A stretch of 64,000 nucleotides of DNA from Pseudomonas triticicola (GTDB lineage: Bacteria; Pseudomonadota; Gammaproteobacteria; Pseudomonadales; Pseudomonadaceae). The notes under the pieces were generated by a model. The model made no database searches. It had not been told where the DNA came from and was given only the letters and a program-made list of their open reading frames with translations. Positions 1-9,777 of this stretch are shown in pieces. Where the stretch lies: assembly GCF_019145375.1 (NCBI RefSeq), contig NZ_JAHSTX010000001.1, forward strand, positions 3,137,001 to 3,201,000, in the 5' to 3' direction. Each line of letters starts with the position of its first letter. Position 1 is the first letter of the stretch. The translations under genes were made by a program, and so were the position numbers.

Positions 1-1182
1 TCCTTGGCCTTTCAGACGGTCGATGTCGAGTTCAGTCAGGCCGAGATTGGCGAGAATATCGTCGGTGTGCTGGCCCAGCTTCGGCCCCGACCAGTTCACC
101 CCGCCGGGGGTCTCCGAGAGTTTGGGGACAATGCCGGGCATCTTCACCGTCGCGCCGCCGGGCAACTTGGCATCGAGCAGCATGTCCCGCGCCTGATAGT
201 GCGGATCAGCGACGATGTCAGCCACCGAGTAGATGCGCCCGGCCGGCACTTCAGCGGCTTCGAGGGCGGCCAGTACCTCATCGATCGGCAGGCTGCTGGT
301 CCAGTGGGTGATGGCCGCATCGAGCAAACCGCTCTGCGCCGCGCGGCCGTCGTTGTGGGCGAACTCTTCTGCCTCGGCCAGATCAGCACGGCCGATGGTG
401 TGCATCAGACGCTTGTAGATCGGGTCGCTGTTGCCGGCAATCACCACATAAGCGCCGTCGGCGGTGAGGTAGGTATTGGAGGGCGCGATGCCCGGCAAGG
501 CGCCGCCGCTGCGTTCGCGGACATGGCCGAGCATGTCGTATTCCGGCACCAGACTTTCCATGACGTTGAACACGCTTTCGGCCAGAGACACATCGACAAC
601 TTGCCCACCGCCCTGCCCGGTCTTGACCCGCAACAGCGACATCAGCGCGCCGATCACCGCGTGCAACGAGGCCAGCGAATCGCCGAGGCTGACGCCGACT
701 CGCGCAGGTGGCGAATCGGGATTGCCGGTGGTGTAGCGGATGCCGCCCATGGCCTCGCCAATCGCACCGAAACCGGGACGGTCGCGGTAAGGGCCGGTCT
801 GGCCGTAGCCGGAGATACGCACCAGGGTCAGGTTCGGATTCAAGGCATGCAGCACGTCCCAGCCCAGACCGAGTTTTTCCAGCGCACCGGGGCGCAGGTT
901 TTCAATGATCACGTCGGCGTCGCCGGCCAGTTGCTTGACCAGTTCGATGCCTTCAGCGGATTTGAGATTGAGCGCCAGGGATTTCTTGTTGCGCGATTGC
1001 AGGTACCACCACAGCGAAGTGCCCTCGTGCAGCTTGCGCCATTTGCGCAGCGGGTCGCCCTGACCCATGGCTTCGATCTTGATCACCTCGGCGCCGAACT
1101 CGGCAAGCATGCGCGCGGCAAACGGCGCGGCGATCAGGGTGCCGATCTCGATCACTTTGATCGCACTCAAAGGGGCAGTCAT
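1..1182 (-). CDS. CaiB/BaiF family (class III) CoA-transferase, 3' end outside window
   Basis: Moves CoA between an acyl-CoA and a free carboxylic acid in the cytoplasm; the substrate cannot be read from the sequence. The 394 visible codons begin with the typical MTAPLSAIKVIEIG, followed by AEFGAEVIKIE and an ISGYGQTGPYRDRPGF block. The catalytic aspartate of the family fits Asp168 in GVSLGDSLAS. The C-terminal KLGQHTDDILANLGL segment is present, so only a few residues are missing beyond base 1. The start at 1182 gives the normal family N-terminus. A REP pair and a co-oriented LysR gene lie upstream. It resembles GcdG of glutarate metabolism, but no gcdH is adjacent, so I give no symbol. Family call is firm, substrate unknown. 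Confidence 0.9.
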   Translation of the reverse strand, partial: MTAPLSAIKVIEIGTLIAAPFAARMLAEFGAEVIKIEAMGQGDPLRKWRKLHEGTSLWWYLQSRNKKSLALNLKSAEGIELVKQLAGDADVIIENLRPGALEKLGLGWDVLHALNPNLTLVRISGYGQTGPYRDRPGFGAIGEAMGGIRYTTGNPDSPPARVGVSLGDSLASLHAVIGALMSLLRVKTGQGGGQVVDVSLAESVFNVMESLVPEYDMLGHVRERSGGALPGIAPSNTYLTADGAYVVIAGNSDPIYKRLMHTIGRADLAEAEEFAHNDGRAAQSGLLDAAITHWTSSLPIDEVLAALEAAEVPAGRIYSVADIVADPHYQARDMLLDAKLPGGATVKMPGIVPKLSETPGGVNWSGPKLGQHTDDILANLGLTELDIDRLKGQG

Positions 1183-1319
1183 CGCGGGTACCTCTTGTTC
1201 TTGGAATATGTCGCCAAGGCTAGAGGAACGAAGATCGGCGAATCCAGCCGTCTCTCGGCAATGGGCGTTCGCGAAATGCGAATGCTCCGCTGTGATTCGG
1301 TGGTGAATTCAGGGCCGCC

Positions 1320-1408
1320 TTCGCGAGCAGGCTCGCTCCCACAAGGTTCTGTAGTGGTTTCAGATTCTGTGTTCACAAGTTCAATGTGGGAGCGAGCCTG
1401 CTCGCGAA
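1320..1408. repeat. REP pair (REPIN-like), inverted 23-bp units
   Basis: Two 23-bp units in opposite orientation, at 1320-1342 and 1386-1408, each containing the palindromic core GCGAGCAGGCTCGC. They sit between the LysR gene and the CoA-transferase, where they could form a large stem in the transcript. The same unit recurs at eleven other loci in the window. Confidence 0.9.
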
Positions 1409-1432
1409 GAGGCCATCAGCCGCAATGAAGAT

Positions 1433-2362
1433 CTACCGCCCACGCAAATGCTCAAACAACATCCGGCTCACCGGCGACAACCCCGCCTCATCGCGCACCA
1501 CCACAATCAGCGCGCGATCCGCCCAGGCATCGGTCAGCGGCACCGCGCGCAAGCCCAGTGCCTGACCAAACAACTCATAGGCTCGCTGCGGCAGAATGCC
1601 GATGCCCATGTTCGCCTGGACCATCCGGCAGACCGCATCGAATCCCGGCACATGAATGCGGATGCGCAGGACTTTGCCGGCCTGCCGCGCCGCTGCATGG
1701 GTACGCATGTTGATCGAACTGGCTGCGTGCAAGCCGACGTAATCGCTGTCCAGAGTTTCATCGAAAGTCACCGATGCGCGCGTAGCCAACGGATGCTCCG
1801 GGAGCATCACCACCACCAGTTTGTCCTGACGGTACAACACGCTGTGCAGGCCTTTGGTGTCGCTGTCCTCAGAGCAGATGCCGAGGTCGGCGACGCCATC
1901 GAGCACGCCCTGAATCACCCCGGCGCTGGGCCGTTCTTCAAGGTCGGTCTTGACCTGCGGATGCCGCGCGGAGAAGTCGCGCAAATCTTCAGGCAAGAAC
2001 TGAATGATCGCCGAAAGATTGGCCAGCATGCGCACGTAACCGCGCACACCGTGGCTGTGCTCGCCCAGTTCCAGGCCCATCTTTTCCACATTGAAGAGCA
2101 TCTGCCGGGCGTGGTGCAGCAGGGTTTCACCGGCCGGCGTAAGGATCATGCCTTTGGCCTGACGCACGAACAAAGCGATGCCCAGCGCCTCCTCCAACTC
2201 CATCAGGCGCTTGCTGGCCGCCGACACCGCGATGGCCTCGCGCGCAGCCGCACGGGTCAACGTGCCTTCCTCGTGGACGGCGACGAACAGTTGCAGAGTG
2301 ATCAGGTCGAGACGGCGGATCAGGCTTTTTTGCAGCATGGTGGGCTCGAAGGCAGGGTTCAT
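1433..2362 (-). CDS. LysR-family transcriptional regulator
   Basis: A 309-aa DNA-binding regulator of normal LysR length. The N-terminal winged helix-turn-helix covers about residues 14-75 (LDLITLQLFVAVHEEGTLTR, then AAREAIAVSAASKRLMELEE). The C-terminal two-lobed effector domain follows from about residue 100. An internal Met (base 2338) starts the conserved part, so residues 1-8 may not be translated; neither start has a strong ribosome site. The gene lies just upstream of the CoA-transferase on the same strand and may control it, although a REP pair separates them and no divergent partner exists. The effector is unknown. Confidence 0.88.
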   Translation of the reverse strand: MNPAFEPTMLQKSLIRRLDLITLQLFVAVHEEGTLTRAAAREAIAVSAASKRLMELEEALGIALFVRQAKGMILTPAGETLLHHARQMLFNVEKMGLELGEHSHGVRGYVRMLANLSAIIQFLPEDLRDFSARHPQVKTDLEERPSAGVIQGVLDGVADLGICSEDSDTKGLHSVLYRQDKLVVVMLPEHPLATRASVTFDETLDSDYVGLHAASSINMRTHAAARQAGKVLRIRIHVPGFDAVCRMVQANMGIGILPQRAYELFGQALGLRAVPLTDAWADRALIVVVRDEAGLSPVSRMLFEHLRGR

Positions 2363-2400
2363 CCGAGCCGGCAGGATAGCCCGGTTTTACCGCTGACTGC

Positions 2401-3702
2401 TCAGTTGCCCATGCTGGCGCGCTGTTTTGTGACAGGCGCGGTCAGCAAGCGAACCAGCTGCGCGCTGTCGTCCCTGCGACCCAACACCAGGATCGAAGAG
2501 CCTTGCAGGCAGGCATTGATGGCTGGCCATGAAATGTCCTTCGCGCCCTCGACATCAAACGAATCATCCACTGCGCCATCGACCAGAAAGCCTGCCGTCA
2601 ACAAGCCTCGTGCGCTGCCCGAGGTCTGTCCGACCGCCACAATACGTTTGCCAGCGATGTCATCCAGCGCAAACCCTGCTTGCCAACCTCTCAGGTCGAG
2701 TTCATGCAACGTCGGGCTGAGGACAGGGTTGTTGAACGCGTCATCCATTTGGCCGGCGTAGGTAATACCACTGATCAACGCGTGTTGCAGTTTCGTGCCG
2801 TCCGTTGACTCGACCGCCGAACCGAGCAGAAGCAGGCGCTGCGCAGTTTGCACAACGATGTCGGTCACGTGGCTTTCGAGCGGCTTGCCATTACGCTGAA
2901 GGTTCAGTAGCAGTAGGCCCTTTTCGCCGAAGCCTTCTGCAACTTTCCCGTTGTGGTCGAACGCCATGACCAATCCCTGATTGGTTACTTCCGTTTTGCC
3001 ATGCAGCAGGATCCTCCCATCGTCGAGCTGGATGATCCCGGACAGCGAAATGGCCACCCCTGGCAGCGACAGGGGCAGCCAACCGTTGCTGGCGAACGAT
3101 AAATCGTCCGAGCCATCGAGATGGAATCGCGTCAGCAAGCCACTACCCTTTTGCGCGGTCACGAACAGCAGCCTGTCCGGCTGCGCAAGCTGCGGATCGG
3201 ATTTGGCCAGCAGCAGTTGCCCATGGGTGGCACCGAACAGGGAAGGAATACGCATGGGCACAATCCGGTAGCCATTCCTGTTGCCGCCGAAATCAATGTC
3301 CGGCGAGCCATCGGGCAAAAACCGGGCGATGACTTGCTGGTATTCGATAACCTTTTTCTTGATGTTGCCAATCACTCCGCACATCCAGATCAGCCCGTCC
3401 GCCCCCACGATCAGCTGTCCGCCTTGCGAGATCAGATGTGTGCCAAATTGGCCCGTCAGATAGCCGGTTTTAACAAAATCGGTATCTGCATTTCCATCGG
3501 CATCCAGCCGCGCAAGGCCGTAGTACGAGCGGTCCTCCAGCTCAACGGTGGCACTGACCATGATCTGCCCTGACGGGGTCACCGCCACGCCTTCACCAAT
3601 GGTTTCGCTCGCTCCGGGAAATTGGAGCCCTCGCAGACCAAAGAGCGCGTCCAGCTCCCCGGCCGACTGGGCGTCTGGCAGTGGTGCGGTAGATTCCGGC
3701 AT
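2401..3702 (-). CDS. Delta-60 repeat protein (predicted beta-propeller-like)
   Basis: A 433-aa protein with repeats of roughly 55-65 residues that carry the delta-60 signature: a D-x-F/FGxxG turn followed by a hydrophobic strand and an R-I-L/VAVG strand. Visible units include ARLDADGNADTDF, ARFLPDGSPDIDFGGNRNG, TRFHLDGSDDLSFASNGW, MAFDHNGKVAEGFGEKG and GFLVDGAVDDSF. No signal peptide or membrane segment is seen. Such repeats form beta-rich, often surface or secreted proteins of unknown function. The gene is divergent from the Ig-like repeat gene at 3920, with a 217-bp AT-rich shared upstream region. Function is not known. Confidence 0.75.
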   Translation of the reverse strand: MPESTAPLPDAQSAGELDALFGLRGLQFPGASETIGEGVAVTPSGQIMVSATVELEDRSYYGLARLDADGNADTDFVKTGYLTGQFGTHLISQGGQLIVGADGLIWMCGVIGNIKKKVIEYQQVIARFLPDGSPDIDFGGNRNGYRIVPMRIPSLFGATHGQLLLAKSDPQLAQPDRLLFVTAQKGSGLLTRFHLDGSDDLSFASNGWLPLSLPGVAISLSGIIQLDDGRILLHGKTEVTNQGLVMAFDHNGKVAEGFGEKGLLLLNLQRNGKPLESHVTDIVVQTAQRLLLLGSAVESTDGTKLQHALISGITYAGQMDDAFNNPVLSPTLHELDLRGWQAGFALDDIAGKRIVAVGQTSGSARGLLTAGFLVDGAVDDSFDVEGAKDISWPAINACLQGSSILVLGRRDDSAQLVRLLTAPVTKQRASMGN

Positions 3703-3919
3703 GCTCGTATGCTCCTCAAGAGATCGACGTCGATCCCCTCGTAGCGAGCATTCGACCCGAAGCCGCCGCGCCGGACAACTGACATAAATGACAGTTTTTT
3801 AGAAGAAAACGAAATTATTTACCGCGTAAAAAAGACTGAATGACTGGTATTTCTTACAGGTTTGAATTCAGGCATGTCATGCCAATCTCAGCCATTCAAA
3901 TCAGCCATGGACGAGAAGC

Positions 3920-4600
3920 ATGATGAGCACTCGCGACGAGCAAATTTCACAATCTGCCCCGGCCCCGACCATCACCTACCCCAAGGAGGCCAGCACGACG
4001 GGACCTGCGACATTGTTGCTCGGCAGCGGCATACCCGATGCGCTTGTACAGGTCTGGAACCTTGAAAACACCCATTCGCTCGGTGCAGGGCTGGTCAGCG
4101 CAAAGGGACGATGGGCGTTCAGCATCAGCGGCGCCCAGGCTCCAGGCCAGCAGAATATTCGCGCCCGCCAGACCTATGCAGGCATCACGTCCGAATGGAG
4201 CGAAGAGCGCGGATATGAGGTGCGACTGCGGCCTGAGATCGACGTCCCGGTCGTTGTCGAACCGATTGAGGGCGCGCAGGTCGATACGCCTCTGATGTTT
4301 TCCGGAGATGTCACGCGAGCCGAGGGTTTCGTCAGTATTTTCGATCTGGACACTGGCCTGGAGATTGCCAAGGCAGCGGTCGGAAGCGACCGGAAATGGC
4401 AAACCCCGGCTGCACCCTCCCTGGCGGTCGGGCAGTACCGAATATCCGCTGTCCACAACATCGCCGGCCATGTTTCAGATTGGGGCCGTGTGCGAACATT
4501 TGCCGTGGTCGCAGAAGCAAGCGAAGGACTGTTCGACTTCGCTCGCCTACGCGCCTTCATTCAAAACGCATTGCGGAAAATTTCCTCGATCTGGCGCTGA
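3920..4600 (+). CDS. Tandem Ig-like repeat protein, function unknown
   Basis: 226 aa, or 225 from the next Met. Two similar blocks of about 85 residues are visible, roughly residues 15-100 and 101-195. Each ends in a W-x(n)-G-Q-x-x-I-R/S-A strand followed by a ...SEW/SDWG turn and a hydrophobic last strand, as in bacterial Ig-like or fibronectin-like repeats. No signal peptide or transmembrane helix is found, so it may leave the cell by another route or remain cytoplasmic. It is transcribed away from the delta-60 gene, and its last 40 bp overlap tail-to-tail with the iron alcohol dehydrogenase gene. The fold assignment is inference. Confidence 0.6.
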   Translation: MMSTRDEQISQSAPAPTITYPKEASTTGPATLLLGSGIPDALVQVWNLENTHSLGAGLVSAKGRWAFSISGAQAPGQQNIRARQTYAGITSEWSEERGYEVRLRPEIDVPVVVEPIEGAQVDTPLMFSGDVTRAEGFVSIFDLDTGLEIAKAAVGSDRKWQTPAAPSLAVGQYRISAVHNIAGHVSDWGRVRTFAVVAEASEGLFDFARLRAFIQNALRKISSIWR

Positions 4601-5709
4601 TCTGCCGCCCGTGGATTGGTCAGTCCGCACGCATCCTTCAAAGCATTGGTGGCGAGCACCGGGATGTCGCTGAGTTTCGCGCCCAGCTCACGCAGTCCGC
4701 CGGGAATCTCCACGTCTTTGGCAAGGTTGCGAATGGCATTGATCGCCGCTTGCGCGCCTTCTTCGGCGCTGAAACCGCGAATATCCGCGCCCATGGCGTG
4801 GGCGACATCCCTGAGTCGGTCAGCGCAGACCAGCGCATTGAAGCTCTGCACATGCGGCAACAGCACGGCATTGCACACGCCGTGGGGCAAGTCGTAGTAG
4901 CCGCCCAGCTGATGCGCCATGGCGTGGACAAATCCGAGCGAGGCGTTGTTGAACGCCATGCCGGCGAGGAACTGCGCGTAAGCCATGTTCTCCCGCGCCG
5001 CCAGGTCGCTGCCGTCGCGCACGGCCAGACGCAGGTTGCTGCTGATCAGGCTCATCGCTTTAAGCGCGCAAGCATCGGTGATCGGGTTGGCGGCAGTAGA
5101 GACGTAGGCTTCGATGGCGTGGGTCAGCGCGTCCATGCCGGTGGCGGCGGTGAGGCCTTTGGGCATCGCGACCATCAGTTCCGGATCGTTGACTGACAGC
5201 AGGGGCGTGACGTTGCGGTCGACGATGGCCATTTTCACGTGGCGCGATTCGTCGGTGATGATGCAGAAACGGGTCATTTCGCTGGCAGTGCCGGCGGTGG
5301 TGTTGATAGCGACCAGAGGCAATTGCGGCTTGCTCGAGCGGTCGACGCCTTCGTAATCGCCAATCTGCCCGCCATTGGTTGCGCACAGGGCGATGCCCTT
5401 GGCGCAATCGTGTGGCGAGCCGCCACCCAGCGACACGACGAAATCGCAACGGCTTTCCTTCAACAGCCCCAGACCCGATTCGACATTGGCCGTGGTCGGG
5501 TTCGGTCTGGCGCCATCGAAGATCACCGAATCGATGTCCTGCATCGCCAGTTTCTCGGCGATCATTGCGGCCACGCCCGCCTTGGCCAGCCCGGCGTCGG
5601 TGACAATCAGCGCCTTGCGAAAACCATAATTGCGAATCGCGACCATGGCTTCGTCGAGGCAGCCGCTGCCCATGATGTTGACCGCTGGAATGAAGAAGGT
5701 GCTGCTCAT
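4561..5709 (-). CDS. Iron-containing alcohol dehydrogenase (YiaY/ErcA-like)
   Basis: A 382-aa group III NAD(P)-dependent alcohol dehydrogenase, the usual family length. The start at 5709 gives the typical [18 protein letters not shown]-terminus; the longer open frame upstream has no family similarity. The nucleotide-binding [15 protein letters not shown] is followed by the [18 protein letters not shown] segment. Metal-ligand regions are [10 protein letters not shown] and the [20 protein letters not shown] histidines. It interconverts a primary alcohol and its aldehyde in the cytoplasm. It strongly resembles ErcA/YiaY proteins of pseudomonads, but no exa/ped genes are nearby. A possible Anr box lies about 90 bp upstream of the start. 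Substrate not determinable. Confidence 0.9.
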   Translation of the reverse strand: MSSTFFIPAVNIMGSGCLDEAMVAIRNYGFRKALIVTDAGLAKAGVAAMIAEKLAMQDIDSVIFDGARPNPTTANVESGLGLLKESRCDFVVSLGGGSPHDCAKGIALCATNGGQIGDYEGVDRSSKPQLPLVAINTTAGTASEMTRFCIITDESRHVKMAIVDRNVTPLLSVNDPELMVAMPKGLTAATGMDALTHAIEAYVSTAANPITDACALKAMSLISSNLRLAVRDGSDLAARENMAYAQFLAGMAFNNASLGFVHAMAHQLGGYYDLPHGVCNAVLLPHVQSFNALVCADRLRDVAHAMGADIRGFSAEEGAQAAINAIRNLAKDVEIPGGLRELGAKLSDIPVLATNALKDACGLTNPRAADQRQIEEIFRNAF

Positions 5710-5791
5710 CGTGTGTCTCCTGACTGAAGCCGGATCGACTGCCTCGATTCGGCGGGTGCACACAGGATCGACCGATCGGTCACAAGCAATG

Positions 5792-5805
5792 TTGATCTGG
5801 CTCAA
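5792..5805. promoter_or_regulatory. Possible Anr/FNR box between divergent genes
   Basis: TTGATCTGGCTCAA differs at one half-site position from TTGAT-N4-ATCAA. It lies between the start of the iron alcohol dehydrogenase (5709, minus) and the DUF4917 gene (5864, plus). Neither direction has a convincing -10 element at the class II distance, so this is a weak call. Confidence 0.35.
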
Positions 5806-5863
5806 TGTCCGCTCGTGATAAAGTCGCCGTCCATCTGCCCTTTGTTTTGAGACCGCCCACGCA

Positions 5864-6883
5864 ATGACCGATTTTCTCGATGTCGACGCCACCCTCGAAG
5901 ACTGGAATGCCTTGCGCGCCGCGAACGATTTCCAGGGTTTGCTGGTGGGCAATGGCGCCAGCCGCGCGGTGTGGGATGACTTCGGCTATGACTCGCTGTT
6001 CGAGAACGCCCGTACGGTCGAAGAGAAACCGCTGAGCCCATCGGAACTGGCGGTGTTCGACGCGCTGCAAACCCGCAGCTTCGAACAAGTGCTGGGCGCC
6101 CTGAAAACCACCAGCCGGGTCAACAAGGCGCTGGCGGTCAGTTCGGCGGCGCCGCGCAATCGCTATTACGCAATCAAGGAAGCGCTGATCAACACCGTGC
6201 ACGCGGTGCACATCCCGTGGCGGCTGGTGCAGCCTTCGACACTGACGGTGCTCAATGCTGAACTGGCGCGCTATCGCACGGTGTTCACCACCAACTACGA
6301 CCTGCTCAATTACTGGGCGCTGCAGCACCCGGGCGAGGCCATCGACGACCTGTTCAACGGCGCAGACAGGAGTTTCGATCTGAGCCAGAGCGCCACCGAC
6401 AAACCGCGTCTGCTTTACCTGCACGGTGGTCTGCATCTGGTGCGCAATCAGGACGGCACCGCGCGCAAACTGACCTCGACCGAAGGCACCCTGCTCGGCA
6501 GTTTCGCCATCAACAACACGATCAAGACGCTGGACGACGTGCCGCTGTTCGTCACCGAAGGGCCGAGCGCCGACAAGCTCAAGACCATCCGCAGCTCGGA
6601 TTATCTGTCGTTCTGCTACGAGCAGTTACTGGCCCATGGCGACAGCCTGTGCATCTTCGGCCATGCGCTGGGCGAGCAGGATGCGCATCTGGTGCGGGCG
6701 TTGCGCCTGGCCAGACCGAAGTGCGTGGCGATCTCGATTTACCCGCGCAGTGCCGCGTTCATCCAGCATCAGAAGCGTCACTTCGCCAAGGTGTTTGAAG
6801 GTACCGGAGTTGAGTTGCGGTTTTTTGATGCCAAGAGCCATGCCCTGGGCGATCCGCAGTTGTCGGTACCGGTCGAGGTTTGA
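5864..6883 (+). CDS. DUF4917 family SIR2-like protein
   Basis: A 339-aa protein recognisable as DUF4917, which shares motifs with SIR2-like NAD-binding proteins: a glycine-rich VGNGAS loop (residues 28-33), FTTNYD with Asn144, YLHGGLH with His187, and a late [11 protein letters not shown]. The Asn and His positions correspond to catalytic residues of SIR2-like NADases. No transmembrane segment or extra effector domain is seen. It stands alone, with REP units downstream and no restriction, Argonaute or ATPase partner nearby. It could be a metabolic or NAD-related enzyme or a stand-alone defence protein; the sequence does not decide. Confidence 0.75.
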   Translation: MTDFLDVDATLEDWNALRAANDFQGLLVGNGASRAVWDDFGYDSLFENARTVEEKPLSPSELAVFDALQTRSFEQVLGALKTTSRVNKALAVSSAAPRNRYYAIKEALINTVHAVHIPWRLVQPSTLTVLNAELARYRTVFTTNYDLLNYWALQHPGEAIDDLFNGADRSFDLSQSATDKPRLLYLHGGLHLVRNQDGTARKLTSTEGTLLGSFAINNTIKTLDDVPLFVTEGPSADKLKTIRSSDYLSFCYEQLLAHGDSLCIFGHALGEQDAHLVRALRLARPKCVAISIYPRSAAFIQHQKRHFAKVFEGTGVELRFFDAKSHALGDPQLSVPVEV

Positions 6884-6902
6884 TATTGGCCGGGCTGACG
6901 CC

Positions 6903-7031
6903 TTCGCGAGCAGGCTCGCTCCCACAATGGAATGCGGTCACCTGTGGGAGCGAGCCTGCTCGCGAAGACGGCCTGTCAGCCAATACAAAAGGTGACTGGA
7001 ACACCGCTTTCGCGAGCAGGCTCGCTCCCAC
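6903..7031. repeat. Cluster of three REP units
   Basis: Three 23-bp units with the GCGAGCAGGCTCGC core at 6903-6925 (+), 6944-6966 (-) and 7009-7031 (+). The first two form the usual inverted pair. The third is an orphan unit close to the stop of the YegP-like gene. It is the only triplet in the window. Confidence 0.9.
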
Positions 7032-7047
7032 AGGTTGATGTCGGATT

Positions 7048-7392
7048 TCAGAGGACAGGCAGGGTCTTGTCCTTGATGGTTTTCGTCGGGCCGTTGGCCT
7101 TGACGCTGGCGATGCCCTTGTCACACGCGCCATCCGATGAGTACGACTCGCTGCTGCCGATGACCTGGTGATTGGCCGCCTTGAGGTTGAAGTACGGGTG
7201 GCCGTCCTTGGTCGATTTTTTCTCGTAACGCTCGTCATGCGGGCTGTTGGCCTGCACCGAGGCGATGCCGCCGTCGGCGCCGGCGCGGGTGCTGTAGAGC
7301 TCGCTGGTCAGAATCGTTTCGGCGTTCGCTGCTTTCAACACGAACCTGAATTGGCCGTTGCTGCTTTTGCTCACTTCGTACCATCCGGACAT
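7048..7392 (-). CDS. YegP-like DUF1508 protein
   Basis: 114 aa made of two tandem DUF1508 units of about 50 residues. Each begins with an aromatic-rich strand (WYEVSKSSNGQFRFVLKAAN and DGHPYFNLKAANHQVI) and ends with a GIASVQAN or GIASVKAN motif, the hallmark of the YegP family. The start at 7392 is set by an AGGAGA ribosome site 6-7 bases upstream; the longer frame has no homology. The family is small, cytoplasmic and of unknown molecular role. The adjacent DJ-1/PfpI gene on the same strand ends 80 bp upstream and could be cotranscribed. Confidence 0.88.
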   Translation of the reverse strand: MSGWYEVSKSSNGQFRFVLKAANAETILTSELYSTRAGADGGIASVQANSPHDERYEKKSTKDGHPYFNLKAANHQVIGSSESYSSDGACDKGIASVKANGPTKTIKDKTLPVL

Positions 7393-7472
7393 GTCTGTTT
7401 CTCCTGGGGGCGATTGAGAGATTTCGCGCTTCAGAGTAAAGACCAGCAGCCGCGGTCTGTCGCCTGCCTCGA

Positions 7473-8054
7473 CTACAAGGTGATTTTCGTACCGAGCAGA
7501 CCGAGGAAACCGGCCAGCCATTGCGGATGCGCCGGCCACGCCGGAGCGCTGGCCAGATTGCCCTGAACATGGCCATCGGTGACCGGAATGTCGATGTAGG
7601 TGCCGCCCGCCAGACGTACTTCCGGGGCGCAGGCCGGATACGCGCTGCACTCACGCCCCTCGAGCACACCCGCCGCCGCGAGCAGTTGCGCGCCATGGCA
7701 GACCGCTGCGATGGGCTTGCCGGCGTTGTCGAACGCGCGCACCAGTTCGAGGACTTTGTCGTTCAGCCGCAGGTATTCCGGCGCACGACCGCCGGGGATC
7801 AGCAGCGCGTCGTAATCGGCTTCGCTGGCCTTGGCGAAGTCGAAATTGAGTGCGAACAAGTGACCGGGTTTTTCGCTGTAAGTCTGATCACCTTCAAAAT
7901 CATGAATCGCAGTGCGCACGGTGCTGCCGGCGGGCTTGTCCGGGCACACGGCGTGGACCGTGTGGCCGACCATCTGCAGGGCCTGGAACGGCACCATCAC
8001 TTCGTAATCTTCGACGTAATCGCCGACCAGCATCAGAATCTTTTTCGCGGCCAT
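7473..8054 (-). CDS. DJ-1/PfpI family protein
   Basis: 193 aa with the class I glutamine amidotransferase-like fold. The nucleophile elbow [10 protein letters not shown] has Cys119 followed by His120, and an acidic residue near Glu15 (GDYVEDYE) completes the family's usual site. The [10 protein letters not shown] loop is also present. Members include deglycase, protease and chaperone proteins, so the exact reaction is open. The start at 8054 is preceded by a GAGGAG ribosome site. The upstream gap contains a seven-copy heptanucleotide array. Confidence 0.88.
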   Translation of the reverse strand: MAAKKILMLVGDYVEDYEVMVPFQALQMVGHTVHAVCPDKPAGSTVRTAIHDFEGDQTYSEKPGHLFALNFDFAKASEADYDALLIPGGRAPEYLRLNDKVLELVRAFDNAGKPIAAVCHGAQLLAAAGVLEGRECSAYPACAPEVRLAGGTYIDIPVTDGHVQGNLASAPAWPAHPQWLAGFLGLLGTKITL

Positions 8055-8108
8055 GGGAATACTCCTCGGGGAAAGGTCTGGGGAGTATTCAAGGTAGACC
8101 CAAATTGA

Positions 8109-8158
8109 GCTGCAAGCTGCAAGCTGCAAGCTGCAAGCTGCAAGCTGCAAGCTGCAAG
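8109..8158. repeat. Heptanucleotide tandem repeat (GCTGCAA)7
   Basis: Seven exact head-to-tail copies of GCTGCAA upstream of the DJ-1/PfpI gene. Related AGCTTGCAG and TTGCAGCTT words follow up to about 8232. The array lies 55 bp before the DJ-1 start, probably in or near its promoter or leader. A 7-bp unit can change copy number by slippage. Confidence 0.9.
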
Positions 8159-8239
8159 AAAAAGCAGGATCACCCAAATCAGGCACACCAGCGTCATGCT
8201 TCAACTTGCAGCTTGCCGCTTGAAGCTTGCAGCTGCCTG

Positions 8240-9472
8240 TTAAGGCATATAGCCGTCAGCGCGCAGCAGTGTTTCCAGGCAGTGTTCGCTGATGTGGTAG
8301 AACGCCTTGAGCTCTGCGATCTTCGCCAACAACTGCGTCGGATCGACCGGTTCGGCGCGTTTCACCGCGAGAATCATCTTGTTCTTGTTGGTGTGTTCCA
8401 GCGAGATGAACTCGAACACCTTGGTATCGTAACCACAGGCTTCGAGGAACAGTGCACGCAAGCTGTCGGTGACCATTTCCGCTTGTTGGCCGAGGTGCAA
8501 GCCGTATTGCAGCATCGGCTTGAGCAGCGCCGGGCTCTGGATCTGCAGGCGGATCTGTTTATGACAGCAGGGCGAGCACATGATGATCGACGCGCCCGAG
8601 CGGATGCCGGTGTGAATCGCGTAATCAGTGGCGATGTCGCACGCATGCAGGGCGATCATCACGTCCAGCTCACTTGGCGCCACTGTGCGCACGTCACCGC
8701 ACTTGAATACCAGCCCCGGATGCTCGAGCTTGGCCGCTGCGGCGTTGCACAGGTTGACCATTTCTTCGCGCAGCTCGACGCCGGTGACTTCGCCCTCGGC
8801 CTTCAGCGTATTGCGCAGGTAGTCGTGAATGGCGAACGTCAGGTAGCCCTTGCCCGAACCGAAATCGGCGACCCGCACCGGTTTGTCCAGCGCCAGCGGC
8901 GACGAGGTCAGGGCATGGCTGAACACTTCGATGAACTTGTTGATCTGCTTCCACTTGCGCGACATCGCCGGGATCAGCTCGTGTTGCGCATTGGTCACGC
9001 CCAGATCCTTGAGGAACGGGCGGCTCAGTTCAAGGAAACGGTTTTTCTCGCGGTTGTGCTCGGCGGACGGCGCTTCACGCAATTGCTGGGGCTTGCTCTT
9101 GAACAGCGAACTCTTGCCCTTTTTGCTGTATTCCAGCTGCGCTTCGTCGCTCAGCGCCAATAAATGCGCATTTTTGAACGAGGTCGGCAGCAGCCCGCCG
9201 ATCAGCGTCACGCCCTCGTCAAGCGGCAGGTTCTTGGTGATGTCGCGGGTCTTGTAGCGATAAACGAATGACAGGCACGGCTGCGCCTTGACCGTCACCG
9301 GTTTGATGATGACCCGTTGCAGATCCGCCTCATCACCGACGTATTTGGCCAATACCAGTTTGATGAAACCGCTGTCGTCGAGGCTGGTTTGCAGCAGCTC
9401 GATGAACTGGTCGTGGTGATCGGCGGCCGGTTTGGCGGACGGCGCGGAAGAAGCGGAAACGGACATGGACAA
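8240..9472 (-). CDS. SAM-dependent methyltransferase (Methyltransf_32/GSTCD-like)
   Basis: 410 aa. The Rossmann methyltransferase domain begins near residue 190 with the SAM-binding [16 protein letters not shown] motif, followed by the acidic VTGVELRE strand end and an [12 protein letters not shown] motif. The late CSPCCHKQ cysteine/histidine motif is typical of the group related to GSTCD and Trm13-like enzymes. The N-terminal ~180 residues are an accessory domain seen in pseudomonad homologues. The substrate is unknown; RNA is possible from the Trm13 relationship. The first Met (9472) and the third residue Met (9466) are both possible starts. Confidence 0.83.
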   Translation of the reverse strand: MSMSVSASSAPSAKPAADHHDQFIELLQTSLDDSGFIKLVLAKYVGDEADLQRVIIKPVTVKAQPCLSFVYRYKTRDITKNLPLDEGVTLIGGLLPTSFKNAHLLALSDEAQLEYSKKGKSSLFKSKPQQLREAPSAEHNREKNRFLELSRPFLKDLGVTNAQHELIPAMSRKWKQINKFIEVFSHALTSSPLALDKPVRVADFGSGKGYLTFAIHDYLRNTLKAEGEVTGVELREEMVNLCNAAAAKLEHPGLVFKCGDVRTVAPSELDVMIALHACDIATDYAIHTGIRSGASIIMCSPCCHKQIRLQIQSPALLKPMLQYGLHLGQQAEMVTDSLRALFLEACGYDTKVFEFISLEHTNKNKMILAVKRAEPVDPTQLLAKIAELKAFYHISEHCLETLLRADGYMP

Positions 9473-9564
9473 GCGGCCTCGGACGGGCGGAATCAGGAAT
9501 GGCGGGTATTTTAGGGGGGATGGGGGTTGGGGACACCCTCTTATTTACCCAACGGTTCAGAAGC

Positions 9565-9752
9565 CCCTCACCCCAGCCCTCTCCCGGCGGGAGAGGGGGC
9601 CGATCGCGCTGTTCTCCAGAACTACGCCGACCTGAAAAAACGAGCCGAACTCAGGTTCTCAATCCATAGTCGACTCGGACGTTCAGGTCGGTGTCGAGCA
9701 AAGGACACCTCGGTCGGCTCCCTCTCCCTCCGGGAGAGGGCTGGGGTGAGGG
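9565..9752. repeat. Long imperfect palindromic repeat, copy 1 of 3
   Basis: A 188-bp block bounded by inverted arms containing CCCTCACCCCAGCCCTCTCC and its complement, each arm having its own GGGAGA/TCTCCC hairpin. Related blocks lie at 24058-24206 and 47777-47925. It carries no open reading frame of note and fills most of the gap between the methyltransferase and TPM genes. It looks like a nonautonomous intergenic element. Confidence 0.8.
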
Positions 9753-9777
9753 TCTGGGGCTCAAGTGAAAAGCCATA

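Noticed and set aside
1..1182. Naming the CoA-transferase gcdG
   Set aside because: No glutaryl-CoA dehydrogenase gene is adjacent in the window, and the LysR gene is not divergent as in the known gcd locus.
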